A stretch of 18,269 bases of DNA from positions 1 through 18,269 of the forward strand of contig JARKIF010000442.1 in NCBI GenBank assembly GCA_029378245.1, in the 5' to 3' direction. The stretch's first letter is position 1; the number at the start of each line of letters is the position of its first letter. Both the position numbers and the translations under genes were made by a program. This stretch comes from Roridomyces roridus (taxonomy: Eukaryota > Basidiomycota > Agaricomycetes > Agaricales > Mycenaceae). Below, one piece after another: positions 1-9,600 of the stretch. A model generated the notes under the pieces. The model was not told the DNA's origin. It was given only the letters and a program-made list of their open reading frames with translations, and made no database searches.

Positions 1-231
1 CCCTTGTTCCTGACTGCATTCTAACACGCTGCCAATTTATGACGTCCTCCGCCCAACCGTTCCAATGGACTTTTCTCGCTTTCCTTGTGGATACACATGT
101 AGTATCCTACCCTTTCAATAATTCCATCTCCACCTCACCTCGTATCCATCGACGCAGCCCCGACAAGTGCGCTCGAGCGTATGCGGCCAGTCATCTGGCT
201 ACTCTTTCTTGCTTTCGGTCTTCTCTGCATT
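1..231. other. 5' flank of the transposase gene
   Basis: This is the sequence upstream of the chosen ATG at 232. It holds a TGACGTC motif at 40-46 and pyrimidine-rich stretches but no clear TATA box. An open frame starting at 40 runs through it in a different frame from the zinc-finger exon and shows no recognisable motif, so I leave it out. The left end of any transposon carrying the gene may lie here or outside the window; no terminal repeat could be identified. Confidence 0.3.
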
Positions 232-3200
232 ATGCCGAAGGAGCTCTGCATTTGGTGCGAGAGGAAGATCGAATCCGGGCGCCCCTTCACCCTGCACACC
301 AAGAATTGCGAGGCCAAAAATCAACAGCACAACGCGATCGTAGAGAATGTCCACGCTGCGGAGCTTGTAGCTGCGGCAGCTTTGGTTGCTCAAGCGGTGC
401 GCTACACATGCACCTCGCGCATTCATTCTCTGATATTGAATCCAGGTCGACGAACCCACCCCAGCCCCCGAACCTCCATCCCCTCCCCGGCTTCCTCCCC
501 GTCTCGATAACCGTCCTCGTCGTGCCATCGTACTCCCTGCAAGATACCGTCAAGATGACGCTGCCCCAGAGCCCGTCTCGACGGTTGTTGCTGCCGCTGC
601 CCCCGCCCATGAGGACTTTGCTGATGCTGACGGCGAAGGGGCTCCTCCGGCTACCTGGGTACGCACCACTCCCAATCGACACGGCATATACAAGGTGCTG
701 GTTCGCCCCACGACTCACGATCCGGACGACACCGCAACGCTCGACAGTCTCTGTAAATCGTCCAACCTATCGATCACACAGCGCCCACTGCTTGCCAAAC
801 CATCCAATACGCCGTGGTGGTTTCCCTTCGCCAGTGCGACCGTGGCGCGACTCATGATGTGGTTTCATCTGGGCTCCAGTCTCAAGTCCATTGAGGACCT
901 CGACGCCTTGATAACCAACCTTGCTGCAGGACGACTTCAACCGCGAGGAGCTTCGTGGATTCCGCGCCGCGCTCGGTAACAAGACTCTGGACGAATTCAA
1001 ATCGTCTCCGGATGGCATGCCGGTCCCCTGACACTTGGAAGCGCACCTCCGTGCGCATCAAGGTGCCAGGGAAGAATGTTGTACGGCGGAGGAGGAAGCG
1101 GTAGAGTTTGAGGTGGAAGGGCTTGTGTATCGTGACCTCCTCGACGTGATGGTCGAGAACTTTTCCGGCCCTGCGTTTGCCGACTACCACACCACGCCCT
1201 TCGTCTACCGCCTCGATCCAGCTTACGATCCCGCCGATAAAATGGTCCTCCCCGACGCGCCGCTCGATCATGCTGGTCTTCCACCGCTTCCAGACGATCA
1301 CACCCCCCGTGTACGGCGAGGTTTTTGCATCGGGGCGGCTGAGAAAAATGCACAGCGAGCTTCCCCGGTCTGCCACCCCTAATATCGAGACCATCATCGC
1401 CGCGTACATGTTTTGGTCTGACGCCACGCACCTAGCGAATTTCGGGAACGCGTCTCTTTGGCCGCTGTACATCTTTTTCGGTAACCAGTCCAAGTACTCG
1501 CGGGCTCGGCCCACGTCTGAACGCGTGCCATCACACGGCTTATTTCCATCGGTACGTCTCCTCCCGGGCTCGTTGTTCTGTATACTACAGTGTCTCAGTT
1601 GCCCGACAGTATCAAGGATTTTTATCGGCAGCATTTCAACGTTGCGCCGAGTGCCGCTATCCTCACACACCTCAAGCGCGAGTTGATGCATGCCATTTGG
1701 GACACACTCATCACCGCCGAGTTCATACATGCCTACATCCATGGCCACGTGGTCAAATGTTTGACGGTGTCGAGCGTTTGGTATTCCCCCGCTTCTTTTC
1801 TTATAGTGCCGACTATCCCGAGAAGTATGTCTTGATATTCTTCCTCCCCCTCCGCCGAGGCTGAATTCTACTCAGAGTTATTCTGGCAACAATTCGCAAT
1901 TTCGGTGGCTGCCCTTGCCCCCCGTTGTTTCGTGTCCAAAGACAAGATCCCCGATATGGGTACCAGCAACGATGCGCGCCGCCGACAGAACACACGCGAG
2001 GACACCACACGCTATCGCAGGATAATTGAATCTGCGCGCAACTTCATCTACAAGCTTGGGCGCGTGATCACTGGCACAAATGTGGAAAATCTGTTGAAAC
2101 CACAGTCTTGGGTGCCCACACGGGTAAGTTTTTAATGATCAGACAAACACACGGACTAATTATTATTTACAGAACGCATTCTCGAAGCTTGCTGCACACG
2201 GTTTGAATTTATTCAGCCTCTTCGTTCCCGACCTGCTGCACGAGGTTGAGCTTGGTACTTGGAAATCACTGTTTACACATCTGCTTCGACTTCTGCAATC
2301 GCACGGGGAGGAATTCATTCAGAGGCTGGACGAGCGGTATGTGTACTTTTGTTCTTTGTAATCCTGACTGATATGCGCTCAAGATTTCGACTGATTCCTA
2401 CATTTGGACGCAGAACCATTCGCCGGTTTACTGCCAACGTTTCGGAGCTCAAAAAACTCGCTGCTCGTGACTGGGAGGACATAGTACAGGTGCGTTGTGA
2501 ATCCAATCTGTGCTCGCAGGCTTCTAACATCGCTCTAGTGCTGTCTTCCCGTGCTCGAGGGTCTATTTCCGCCCGAGTACGAACCCCTCGTTCTAAGCCT
2601 CGTCTACACGTTCGCCACGTTCCACGCGTATGCAAAGCTCCGCATGCATACAGGAATCACGATTGTGACATTCCGCATCGTTACGAAGGAGCTGGGATCC
2701 CAAGCACGTCGTTCATCCGCAAGACGGTCGATATTGTTGTGTTTGAGCTCCCCGCCGAGATCAGACGCCGTCAGCGTCGCGACGCCAAGAACAAGAAGAC
2801 GTCCGAGCCCACCGCCAAACAGAAAAAATCCTGGAACATCGCAACTTACAAGTGGCATGCGATGGGTGACTACGCTGACAGCATCGAAGAATTCGGCACT
2901 CTGGATTCGTACTCAACCCAGATCGTGAGTTGTCCATGTTTTTGACCGAATTGAACACCTAATTACGGATCTCAGGGAGAGCTTGCTCATCGTTTGTGCA
3001 AGATTCTTTATGGTCGAACGAACCGGCGCGGATTCGAAGCACAGATTGCGACTCTTGAGCGCCGCCGCCGTATCCTCCGTGGAGTGCAGCAGAACATGCA
3101 CACGGCCACTCTCTCCACCAACGACGCTCCCAGTACCACTACCAACTCCCCTTCCGATGCTGTGAAGCCTCGCACCGCAACCAAACGCAGCAAAATTCGA

Positions 3201-4377
3201 ACGGCTCTGCTCGGAGAGGATGAAACTCTGCCCCCAACTCCGCCGAAGGAGCATCATCACATTTCAGATTCACGCCGCACCTGGATGGATTTGACGGACA
3301 TGGTGGATATTGTCGAGGACGAACCCGCATTCGAGGCAAGTACTCTTTTGGCGCCCTTGTCTCTATATTCAACGGCTTTGGGCAGGGATTCATTGATAAA
3401 CTTCGACTTCACGTCCTTGGTCGGTTGTTGGGTTCCAGGTGGGATGGCCAATACTCACCGGATGATCTCACGGACCTCGTGTTCCTGAAAGACCGCATCT
3501 TCTCACACAAGTACATGCGCGTCAATTATACGACTTACGACTGCTTGCGTGATGCAGATATGGTCCATGCCACGACTCGCCCGGACATCTTGATGGTCTC
3601 TCGTGAGGACAATCCCGCTCACCCATACACCTACGCCCGCGTCGTCTCGATCTTCCATGCTCAAGTACAACACCTCGCATCCCGATCCAAAGACGACAGA
3701 AAAGCGCACCACATGTATTTTCTCTGGGTCCGATTCTTCGAGCGCGACACAAGCAAGCCGGGTGGATGGAAATACAAACGCCTGCATCGCATTAAATTCT
3801 GTGGAACGAGCGCAGAGCCATCCGCAGGCTTCGGCTTTGTCGACCCTGCTCGAGTGATTCGTGGTGTTCATCTCATCCCTGCCTTTCACTACGGGAAGAC
3901 AGACAAGTTTCTGGCTGGCCCATCCATTTTGCGACACATTCATGACGACGAGGATACTGACTATGAATTCTACTATGTAAACCAGTAGGTTTCTTCGATT
4001 GTTACCCTGACTGTTTCTCTGGATTATCCGACCACAGATTCGCTGACCGTGATCTGTTTATGCGATACGCGGGTGATGCTGTGGGCCACCACACTGCAGA
4101 ACTCTCTCCGGAAGACCTTGGTGTTGAGCTAGACAACGAGACGCAGGAGAGCGACGGGGAGGAGGAGATGGATGTGGATGACAAACAAATGGGTACCGAA
4201 CGCGACGGTGATACACCTATGGACGAGGACGAGGAAGAGGAGGAAGAGGAGATCAACGGCAGCGACGAAGAAGATGACCAGGAAGGAGACGACGAGGAAG
4301 AACAGGATTTTGAGGCACTAGAGGGTGATTGCGACGATGAAGATGTATATGATGCGGTCGGATACGACGAACTGTAA
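232..4377 (+). pseudogene. Plavaka/CACTA-like transposase family gene, ten exons, frameshifted
   Basis: Seen: coding exons 232-396, 446-1551, 1599-1824, 1876-2123, 2173-2336, 2384-2489, 2539-2924, 2976-3335, 3386-3984 and 4038-4377, about 1,230 codons. Introns are 47-53 bases, mostly with CTRAY branch sites. The ATG at 232 is chosen because a C2HC finger follows at once (C6, C9, H22, C26). Core motifs in order: FWSDATHLANFGNASLWPLY (about residue 375), SYSADYPEK then a Cys-Pro-Cys-Pro knuckle (1905-1930), PDLLHEVELG (about 600), PTFGRRTIRRF, LDSYSTQ, and VNYTTYD (about 965). The tail is Asp/Glu-rich (4180-4377). Known: these motifs mark a basidiomycete transposase expansion related to Plavaka (EnSpm/CACTA). 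The Asp of SDAT and the Asp of PDLLHE are plausible DDE residues (inference). Odd: single-base frame breaks near 918-929, 1025-1028, 1080, 1301-1306, 1525, 1545, 1760, 1918-1923 and 2705. No stop occurs within the correctly framed segments. It may be a decayed copy, or an intact gene in an error-prone assembly. Confidence 0.72.
3336..3385 (+). other. GC-AG intron in the transposase gene
   Basis: The exon ending in codons for AFE is followed by GCAAGT rather than GT. The acceptor GGGCAG ends at 3385, and the next exon opens with GFIDKLRLHVLGRLLG, which is the expected continuation of the family. Length is 50 bases and phase is 0, like its neighbours. No GT donor nearby preserves the frame, so the rare GC-AG class is the best reading. 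A T-to-C substitution or sequencing error at 3337 is the alternative. Confidence 0.6.
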
Positions 4378-4472
4378 TTCTAAATGAACTGTACTTCTGA
4401 AAATTATCCTTGGCTTCAGAAAGGACGATTCTGCCCAAATTGAGAGTCCCTGTCTCTGTGTTGGATCAGGGA

Positions 4473-4508
4473 ACGCGTCAGTACACATCGACGCGTGACG
4501 GGTATAAA
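4473..4508 (+). promoter_or_regulatory. Putative promoter: two ACGCGT boxes and a TATA box
   Basis: ACGCGT occurs at 4473-4478 and again at 4491-4496, followed by TATAAA at 4503-4508, 68 bases before the ATG at 4576. ACGCGT is the MluI cell-cycle box bound by MBF-type factors in fungi. Its use here is inferred from sequence and position only. It would drive the DUF6698-like gene in the 198-base gap after the transposase stop codon. Confidence 0.4.
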
Positions 4509-4575
4509 GTCGCGTTGTTTACCAGTTGTTTGGTCCCGCGGCTTGTCCTCTCCCACCACCATCACCAACTCGACC

Positions 4576-5626
4576 ATGCCTCCGGCACCTGCCTCGCGAG
4601 GACCAACCTCTTCCTCCGCCCCTGAAACGACTCCCGATGCCGATGCCGACTCCTCCTCCGACACCACCGTCATGGTCGCCGACACTGACATCCTCGGCCG
4701 TCTACGCATCCTCCTTCAGCCATATCTCGATGCCGAGGACGCAGGTACGCGTCGTCCGAGTAAAAGAGCGCGTCGTGGTGCTCTGTAAGTTGCACTCCAC
4801 TGCATCTGACTTCATTTGACGCGTGTGTAGGAGTAACAAGAGCACCCCGGAGAAACTCTTCACACTCTCCAAGTTCTTTTCACGCGCCGTATCCTGCTTC
4901 GACGACATTGGCGATTCCGTTGGGTGCGGCGTCAGCGCACGCTTGACTCCAACGCGTCCGGGTGCCAATGGCTCTAAGAAGTGAGTTGTATGTCTTCGCG
5001 TCCAGAGCTACTGCTTACCGAGGCATAAGGGTTCAAGCCAAGCGCACTCGTCTCCTCAAGAACTTCGAGCTCTTCCTCACGCAAGCACCGGAGATTATCG
5101 ACATACTTCAGACGGTATTCAAGAAAAAGGGTGATTGGCAGTTGTTGCTTATTCTGGTGCGTCGTCGTTCAGCTCGCCTTCTCTGCTCATCCCTCTCAGC
5201 TTCGGAAGGGCGCTACTGCTGCTCAGCATCACGACACGAACGGCATTCGCGGCAAGCCCTCATATGCCCTGCAACCAGGAGAAATCTTCGTTCCCAGCCT
5301 CGACGATGGCAGCGCGTCGAAACCCAAGCGTGGAATGAACAACCAGACGATTCGTTCTTTCCTTGCGCCGTGGCCCCTTCGAATTAGACTTGAAGAGGAT
5401 GAGGAGGTGGATGGTAAACTTGTGCTTACCGTCAAGGCAGTCAAGTGCGTTATCTATCTCTTTCCAGACGCATATACTCATCTTCCCCGCTAGACTTGCA
5501 AGGAAATTGAAGTCTTCCACCTTGAAAATCACCGATGATGACTGGCCATCGGTCTTTTATATGCCCGATGGCTTCGACAAGAACGACCTCGACAACGGTG
5601 AAACGTCTGTAACTGCGCACCAGTGA
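4576..5626 (+). CDS. DUF6698-like protein, 5' portion, truncated by an insertion
   Basis: Exons 4576-4784, 4831-4980, 5030-5156, 5200-5444 and 5494-5626 join without any frameshift to 287 codons plus a stop. Introns are 46, 49, 43 and 49 bases. The ATG sits in a good context (CGACCATGCC). The first 40 residues are Pro/Ser/Thr/Asp-rich, and a basic SKRARRG patch near residues 62-68 could be a nuclear signal. Next come a region rich in charged residues and the LRKGA...HHDTNGIRGKPSYAL and DDDWPSVFYMPD stretches, which I associate with basidiomycete DUF6698 proteins (from memory). The genuine reading frame runs to DKNDLDNG at 5599. The last eight codons (ETSVTAHQ) and the stop come from inserted DNA, so the present product lacks its C-terminal half. 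Biochemical function is unknown. Its position 198 bases behind the transposase on the same strand suggests an accessory role in transposition (inference). Confidence 0.62.
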
Positions 5627-5765
5627 AGTGTGAATGTGGAGCAGCAATGGCTGAGTCTGCGGAGTGCTACCCAAAAGGCAACAAACCCACAAAACCCCAA
5701 CACCATAACAACCAACAACCAAACATCCGACACCCCAGCCAGGGCCAGTCAACTTCGACTACGGT
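5600..5765. other. CAAC-rich insert in the DUF6698-like exon
   Basis: The 155 bases 5600-5754 lie between TCGACAACGGT (5589-5599) and TCGACTACGGT (5755-5765), an 11-base direct repeat matching at 10 positions. Their removal, together with the LTR that follows, restores the host reading frame. The second half is low-complexity CAAC/CCAA (about 5680-5735). No terminal inverted repeat was found. An 11-base duplication would fit a small transposed or retroposed segment. The alternative is a long, atypical intron from 5598 to 5742. Confidence 0.4.
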
Positions 5766-7333
5766 TGAGTTCGGGGTCACCCTAAAGTATATAGGTAAGA
5801 TTGAACGTCCCGCTCGACTTGAAGCAGCTCCGCGGAGCATACAGCTCACTTGATATCAACGGTTTTGGTCTTTGTTCAGCTTCTCGAACAAGTCCTCGGA
5901 CCGACTATGTCTCTTTCAAGAGGCCTACTGCAAGGCTTTATACTCGAATATGACACAAGGGTTTGCAATGCAGCAATAAGTCTTTTTATATTGTAGATTG
6001 AAAACCAAACACAAGCCTCGAACCAGTTCGAGGAGTCGATGACCCGAACCACCAAGTCCCAATTGACTCTGTTCCTGTTTATCATCGACAAAATCAAAAC
6101 CAATACAACCCCAATACAACATGGAGAGGAACTACAGAGCAGAGGGCAACCCACTACCCCTTAAGTATGCTTCTGCAGCTGACCCAGGTTGGACCAGAGC
6201 CCAGGTACCTTTAAATGCAAGTGTAGGAAGAGTAGTGCCCTTAGGAGACACACTCAATACAACTCAAGAAGTCTATAGCTTGACTTGAGATCCCTCAGTT
6301 ATACCCAAACAAGTGCTTTTCTATTGCTACTACCAAGAAGAATGTAATCAACAAATCTCCGAGGAAGACACAAGACCACACCAATGCCCATGAGTCCCTA
6401 GAAGGGGGGGGGCATGATGTGATCATGTACCCTCAGGTTCCGTGGGGTTTATATACTTTTCTACATGCTTGGCGTGTCTAAACTACTATGCCTTCCCTCG
6501 GGTGTGCATCATCCTGATTATGTCCTCGAGGCTATTTCTGGCTCCCAACGTGTGTGTCACTCCTTGACAGCTCTTCTGATTGGTCCAATTCCGCCTTGGC
6601 GCAGATCCTGACATGCTAGCCATGACTGCGGTGAAACCCTGGGCCAACCCTGTGCCCTGGTCCAGACCGTGATGTCCGATCATCGCTTTGATCGTCTGCC
6701 GCAGCTCCGCTCCGTTCCGTGATCACATGATCAAACACTAGTACCTGTGCACGAGTTCGACTCGCCCACTTGTCATTTCCTTTCTGGATGTTCAGTCCGC
6801 GAAGTACCCCTCGGGGTCATTCTCCTCTTGGATCCTAAACTGCAAAGGCAACACCACTCTGTGGCTCGAGTCCACATTGCTCAACAACCGCTTGACACAC
6901 CATCCCGCTGCAACAGCAACTGTATACATCATCTCGGACACTTCCGCGGAGGCTATCTCTTCGAGGAAAGCACTCCCGCTCAATTAATATACATCAATCT
7001 TGGTGCAACTGCATGCCAACTATGAATATCCTGTGGTACTCTCGACCAATGCTTGACATATTGTCTGGGCTTGTTATATCTCCTTGATATCTGTATCTCC
7101 GCATATCTGAGTCCCCGCGGGAAGCCTATTCGAGTCACTACAACCGACTCCTGATCGAACAGCCAAGCGTAGTGTACTGGAAACTCTCTCAATGCATCGT
7201 GAACACATTTGAATAGCAGCTCGGAGCTCAGCTCTATTCCTATCATTCTACCACCGGATCGAGGGGTGCTGGTATGCGTACCAAATCTCGATTTTGCGCT
7301 GTTTACACGCCTGCGCGGATACCAGTCGTATCA
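5766..7333 (-). mobile_element. Solo-LTR-like repeat, copy A (1.57 kb, reverse orientation)
   Basis: The segment begins TGAGTTCGGGGTC and ends CAGTCGTATCA (TG...CA). ACGGT lies directly on both sides (5761-5765 and 7334-7338), which fits a 5-base target duplication. It is homologous along most of its length to 11842-13234. Examples are GAGGGCAACCCACTACCCCT, GAGTTCGACTCGCCCACTTG, GCCAAGCGTAGTGTACTG and the terminal CAGTCGTATCA. A TATATAAA box on the minus strand (6448-6455), matched in copy B, indicates reverse orientation with a U3 of about 880 bases. No gag, pol or other protein is encoded. It interrupts an exon of the DUF6698-like gene. A G8 run lies near 6404-6411. LTR identity is inferred from ends, promoter position and repetition; no internal retroelement region is present. 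Confidence 0.6.
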
Positions 7334-8044
7334 ACGGTCTCTTTCGCTCTCTATTCATCGTCCGTGTACGTGGTCATCGACCCTCTGTAACTCTACCAAT
7401 GCTGACCACCAATGCAGATTCTTCGTCATATCTGGGTCAGCCCGACACTCGGAAAGGACGGAGCGGATCGTCTACCCCCAACTTGCAATGCCCGTGCCCA
7501 TGCCCAATTCACGGTGCCGGGGCGCATGGTTGCTTATGCGTGCGTCTTGGTGCGTGTTTCTCCTTTTTCATCCCTCCCTTCGCTTACCGGTTCGCAGGGG
7601 CGTACTGCACTGACCACATATATCTGGGAGCGCAAGGCTGGTGGCTGTAACTACGTGAGGATGTTCAACGAGGTCGTCGATTTTTTTGAACGCCCCGGCG
7701 ACGACGAGGACGACGAGGATCCGTGGATTGCCGAGACACTCAAGTGGCTTACCGTGTGCGTGTTTGAACTTTGTTCTCTTGAATTTTTCTGATCTCCTGT
7801 AGCCGCGTGTTTCCTGACGGGGCGGCCGACGACGACGACGACAATTCGGATTCTGGCGACGACGACCAGCGGACCACCAGCAAGATCATGGCACAGCGCA
7901 AAGCCCGCCTCGCTACTCGCAAGGCTGCGCAGAACGCGGGTGCTCAACAGCCGACTCCGCCGTCATCGTCGTCTGCTCAGCCTGGTCCAGACGCTGTATG
8001 TGCTTCTTACATGACACAACATATAACTAATACGCACGTAGTAA
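7334..8044 (+). pseudogene. DUF6698-like protein, 3' portion, separated from its 5' half
   Basis: Reading resumes from 7333 as GLFRSLFIVR. It is spliced over 7366-7417 to ILRHIWVSPTLGKDG...GRMVAYACVL, over 7550-7597 to a segment ending IAETLKWLT, then over 7756-7802 to VRVFPDG followed by an acidic (DDDDDNSDSGDDD) and a basic Ala/Arg-rich tail. Introns are 47-52 bases with clear branch sites. The GLFRS...IW.SP and KW...R.FP motifs match what I recall of DUF6698 C-terminal halves. Joined to the part ending at 5599, the frame is continuous. The end is uncertain: a GTATGT...GTAG intron (7996-8041) leads straight to a TAA at 8042-8044, whereas without splicing the frame runs to 8247. Without its own promoter and start this half is probably not expressed as protein. 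Confidence 0.58.
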
Positions 8045-8608
8045 ATCTTCCTCTCTTGGAGTCACGGCATGCGGCTCATCTTCCCAAAAACATGCTGCTA
8101 ATGTCTGCGCAGATCTTTCTCCTCCACGCTCTTTATGTTCTTTCGACCCTCGTGAGTCTATTCTTTGCTGCCACCGTCCTGCCATTCTCATACTTGAAAG
8201 TATCAAGCACTCTCGATGAATGGTATCGTAAGTGTCGTGTCGACTAGTCCCTAACATGTCCGAGCTCATCCTCATTTCACAGAATTCACCCGTTAATTGC
8301 CGCGGCTTCCCCAGCGTACGTGTTCTATATTTTTACCCGCCGTTGCTCAACGAGTTCACAGACCGCTGTATCTTGATCTTGTTTGTCTTTGCCACGCGCG
8401 CATGCCTTGGAACTGACATTTTCTAGACGAGCTCCTCTCAGCAACCACTGAAATTTCCCTCTCCGCACGGGCAGGTTTTCCGCACCATCCTTCGAACCTT
8501 CGCTGACCTCTATCTAGTCATTGTTTGTACTCTTACCTCAATCATCGGTGCGTTCTCATTTGCCTCCTATCCGACCTTTGCTAACTTTTACCACTAGCCA
8601 TTGAGTGA
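8045..8608 (+). other. Orphan spliced-looking segment, product unknown
   Basis: Several strong intron signatures occur in order on the plus strand: 8152-8200 (GTGAGT...AAAG), 8228-8282 (GTAAGT, branch CTAAC, CACAG), 8316-8426 (GTACGT...CTGACATTTTCTAG, perhaps two introns) and 8548-8597 (GTGCGT, branch CTAAC, CACTAG). Exons between them read as a short hydrophobic or mixed protein ending VFRTILRTFADLYLVIVCTL then IIAIE and TGA at 8606-8608. I recognise no family. It may be alternative 3' exons of the DUF6698-like gene, a spliced 3' UTR, or the remains of a third gene of the mobile unit. Confidence 0.28.
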
Positions 8609-9188
8609 CGGAATCCGACCTCCAACTCATGCAAGTGCTTCTACCATCTTATTTCGCCGAGACTAACGATATTGGCAGCCTCATTTGTACTTGTCGACGT
8701 CCAAATCCCAATCCTGTGCGTCAACCTTTGCCGAGTTGTCCGAGCCCCATTGACCTATTCCTTCCAGCTTGTTGTATTCATAGTTACGCATTCCGAATGG
8801 TTCGAATTCTACATGTATTCGTCGTAGAAATGAATTGCTTTGACTTGAATTGTATTTGGGTTCGAAAATGGAGCGATTGGGTAGGTGTTCGAGCGTGGTA
8901 GGGCCTTAGAAAGACCTCAAAAGCCGCCATAAGGTCCCGGGAGGCTCTGGGGCTTGTGAAGGCTCCTCTATTTGAGTAGATCACTACTGAGGGGCTTAGA
9001 AGTCTGTACGAGCCTTTTGGGTGGCTCCTGGCAGCTTTTGCACCTTATAGGCCCTTGTATGGTACTTATATGGGTTTGACAATTTGGTGATGACTCACTG
9101 CTGAATCCGAGTCTTGGCATTTGATGCCGAGCATTGATGGATAGGCGTCGCAACGATCACGGCAATCTGGCCTGATCAATAGGCGCCA
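8609..9188. other. Gene-free stretch with GGCTC/GGCC-rich subrepeats
   Basis: No coding region was supported. Between about 8895 and 9055 short variants of AGGCTC, GGGCTT, GGCTCCT and TAGGCCC recur on both strands, as in subterminal regions of CACTA-type elements. I could not match them to a left end, so they are only a hint of the right border of the mobile unit. Confidence 0.25.
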
Positions 9189-9353
9189 TCAACGCCTAAC
9201 GCTACATTTTGGTCGTGCCTCGTCGCCGGGCTGAGGAAGCTTCCCAAGCACAGCCTGGCGTTCTAATTTGGCTGCGGCGTTCTTGACAGCCTTGCTGACA
9301 GGTGTGGCAGCCGCCTTTTTGGTTTTGGTTCGGACTCTAGGGGTCCCGGTCGC
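9189..9353 (-). CDS. Small basic Ala/Lys-rich ORF, possible truncated gene start
   Basis: On the minus strand an ATG at 9353 (context ATCTATGGCG) opens a 54-residue frame beginning MATGTPRVRTKTKKAAATPV and ending at a stop at 9189-9191. The composition (Lys, Ala, Thr) resembles the disordered basic N-termini of fungal nuclear proteins. The last residues (KCSVRR) look like read-through into unrelated DNA. A pyrimidine-rich leader precedes the ATG. No domain is recognisable; it may be the first exon of a gene cut off by rearrangement, or chance. Confidence 0.25.
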   Translation of the reverse strand, partial: ATGTPRVRTKTKKAAATPVSKAVKNAAAKLERQAVLGKLPQPGDEARPKCSVRR

Positions 9354-9507
9354 CATAGATGAAATTCGGGAGCAAGTGAAAGAGGGAGAACGAAGAGCCA
9401 AGTCTGTAGGAAGTGAAAATTTTCTATCCTGCGGCTATCACGGCGGAGTACAAAAAGACGGCCAAGGTCGGCCATCACACTGGACATCACAACGGTTTCA
9501 CGTTCGC

Positions 9508-9600
9508 AACGGGTTTCGCTCACCGGATAAAAGTCGGTGAGCAAAAAACCCGGTGAGCAAAATCTGGTGTGAAATCCACAACGGATTCCACACCGGGTCC
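9508..9600. repeat. Cluster of inverted and direct repeats
   Basis: GGGTTTCGCTCACCG (about 9511-9525) pairs with CGGTGAGC...AAAACCC (9535-9551). CGGTGAGCAAAA is repeated directly at 9535-9546 and 9551-9562. ACCCGGTG (9548-9555) pairs with CACCGGGT (9591-9598), enclosing a nearly palindromic pair CTGGTGTGAAATCC / GGATTCCACACCGG. This gives overlapping stem-loops, as in a MITE or its remnant. No target duplication was identified. Confidence 0.45.

Noticed and set aside
40..857. Long plus-strand open frame overlapping the start of the transposase gene
   Set aside because: It has no domain or family-like motif, and the zinc-finger exon and its in-frame continuation lie in other frames over the same bases.
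882..1748. 288-codon open frame on the minus strand
   Set aside because: It is antisense to conserved transposase exons and crosses a clear plus-strand intron; it shows no motif of its own.
5766..7333. Reading the A/B repeats as Helitrons
   Set aside because: The ends are TG...CA, copy A has flanking 5-base duplications, and TATA (and in copy B AATAAA) signals are placed as in an LTR. Helitrons end CTRR and make no duplications.
8982..8987. CACTAC motif as the end of a CACTA transposon
   Set aside because: On this strand it would be a left end, and no matching inverted TAGTG end was found; a five-base motif alone is not evidence.
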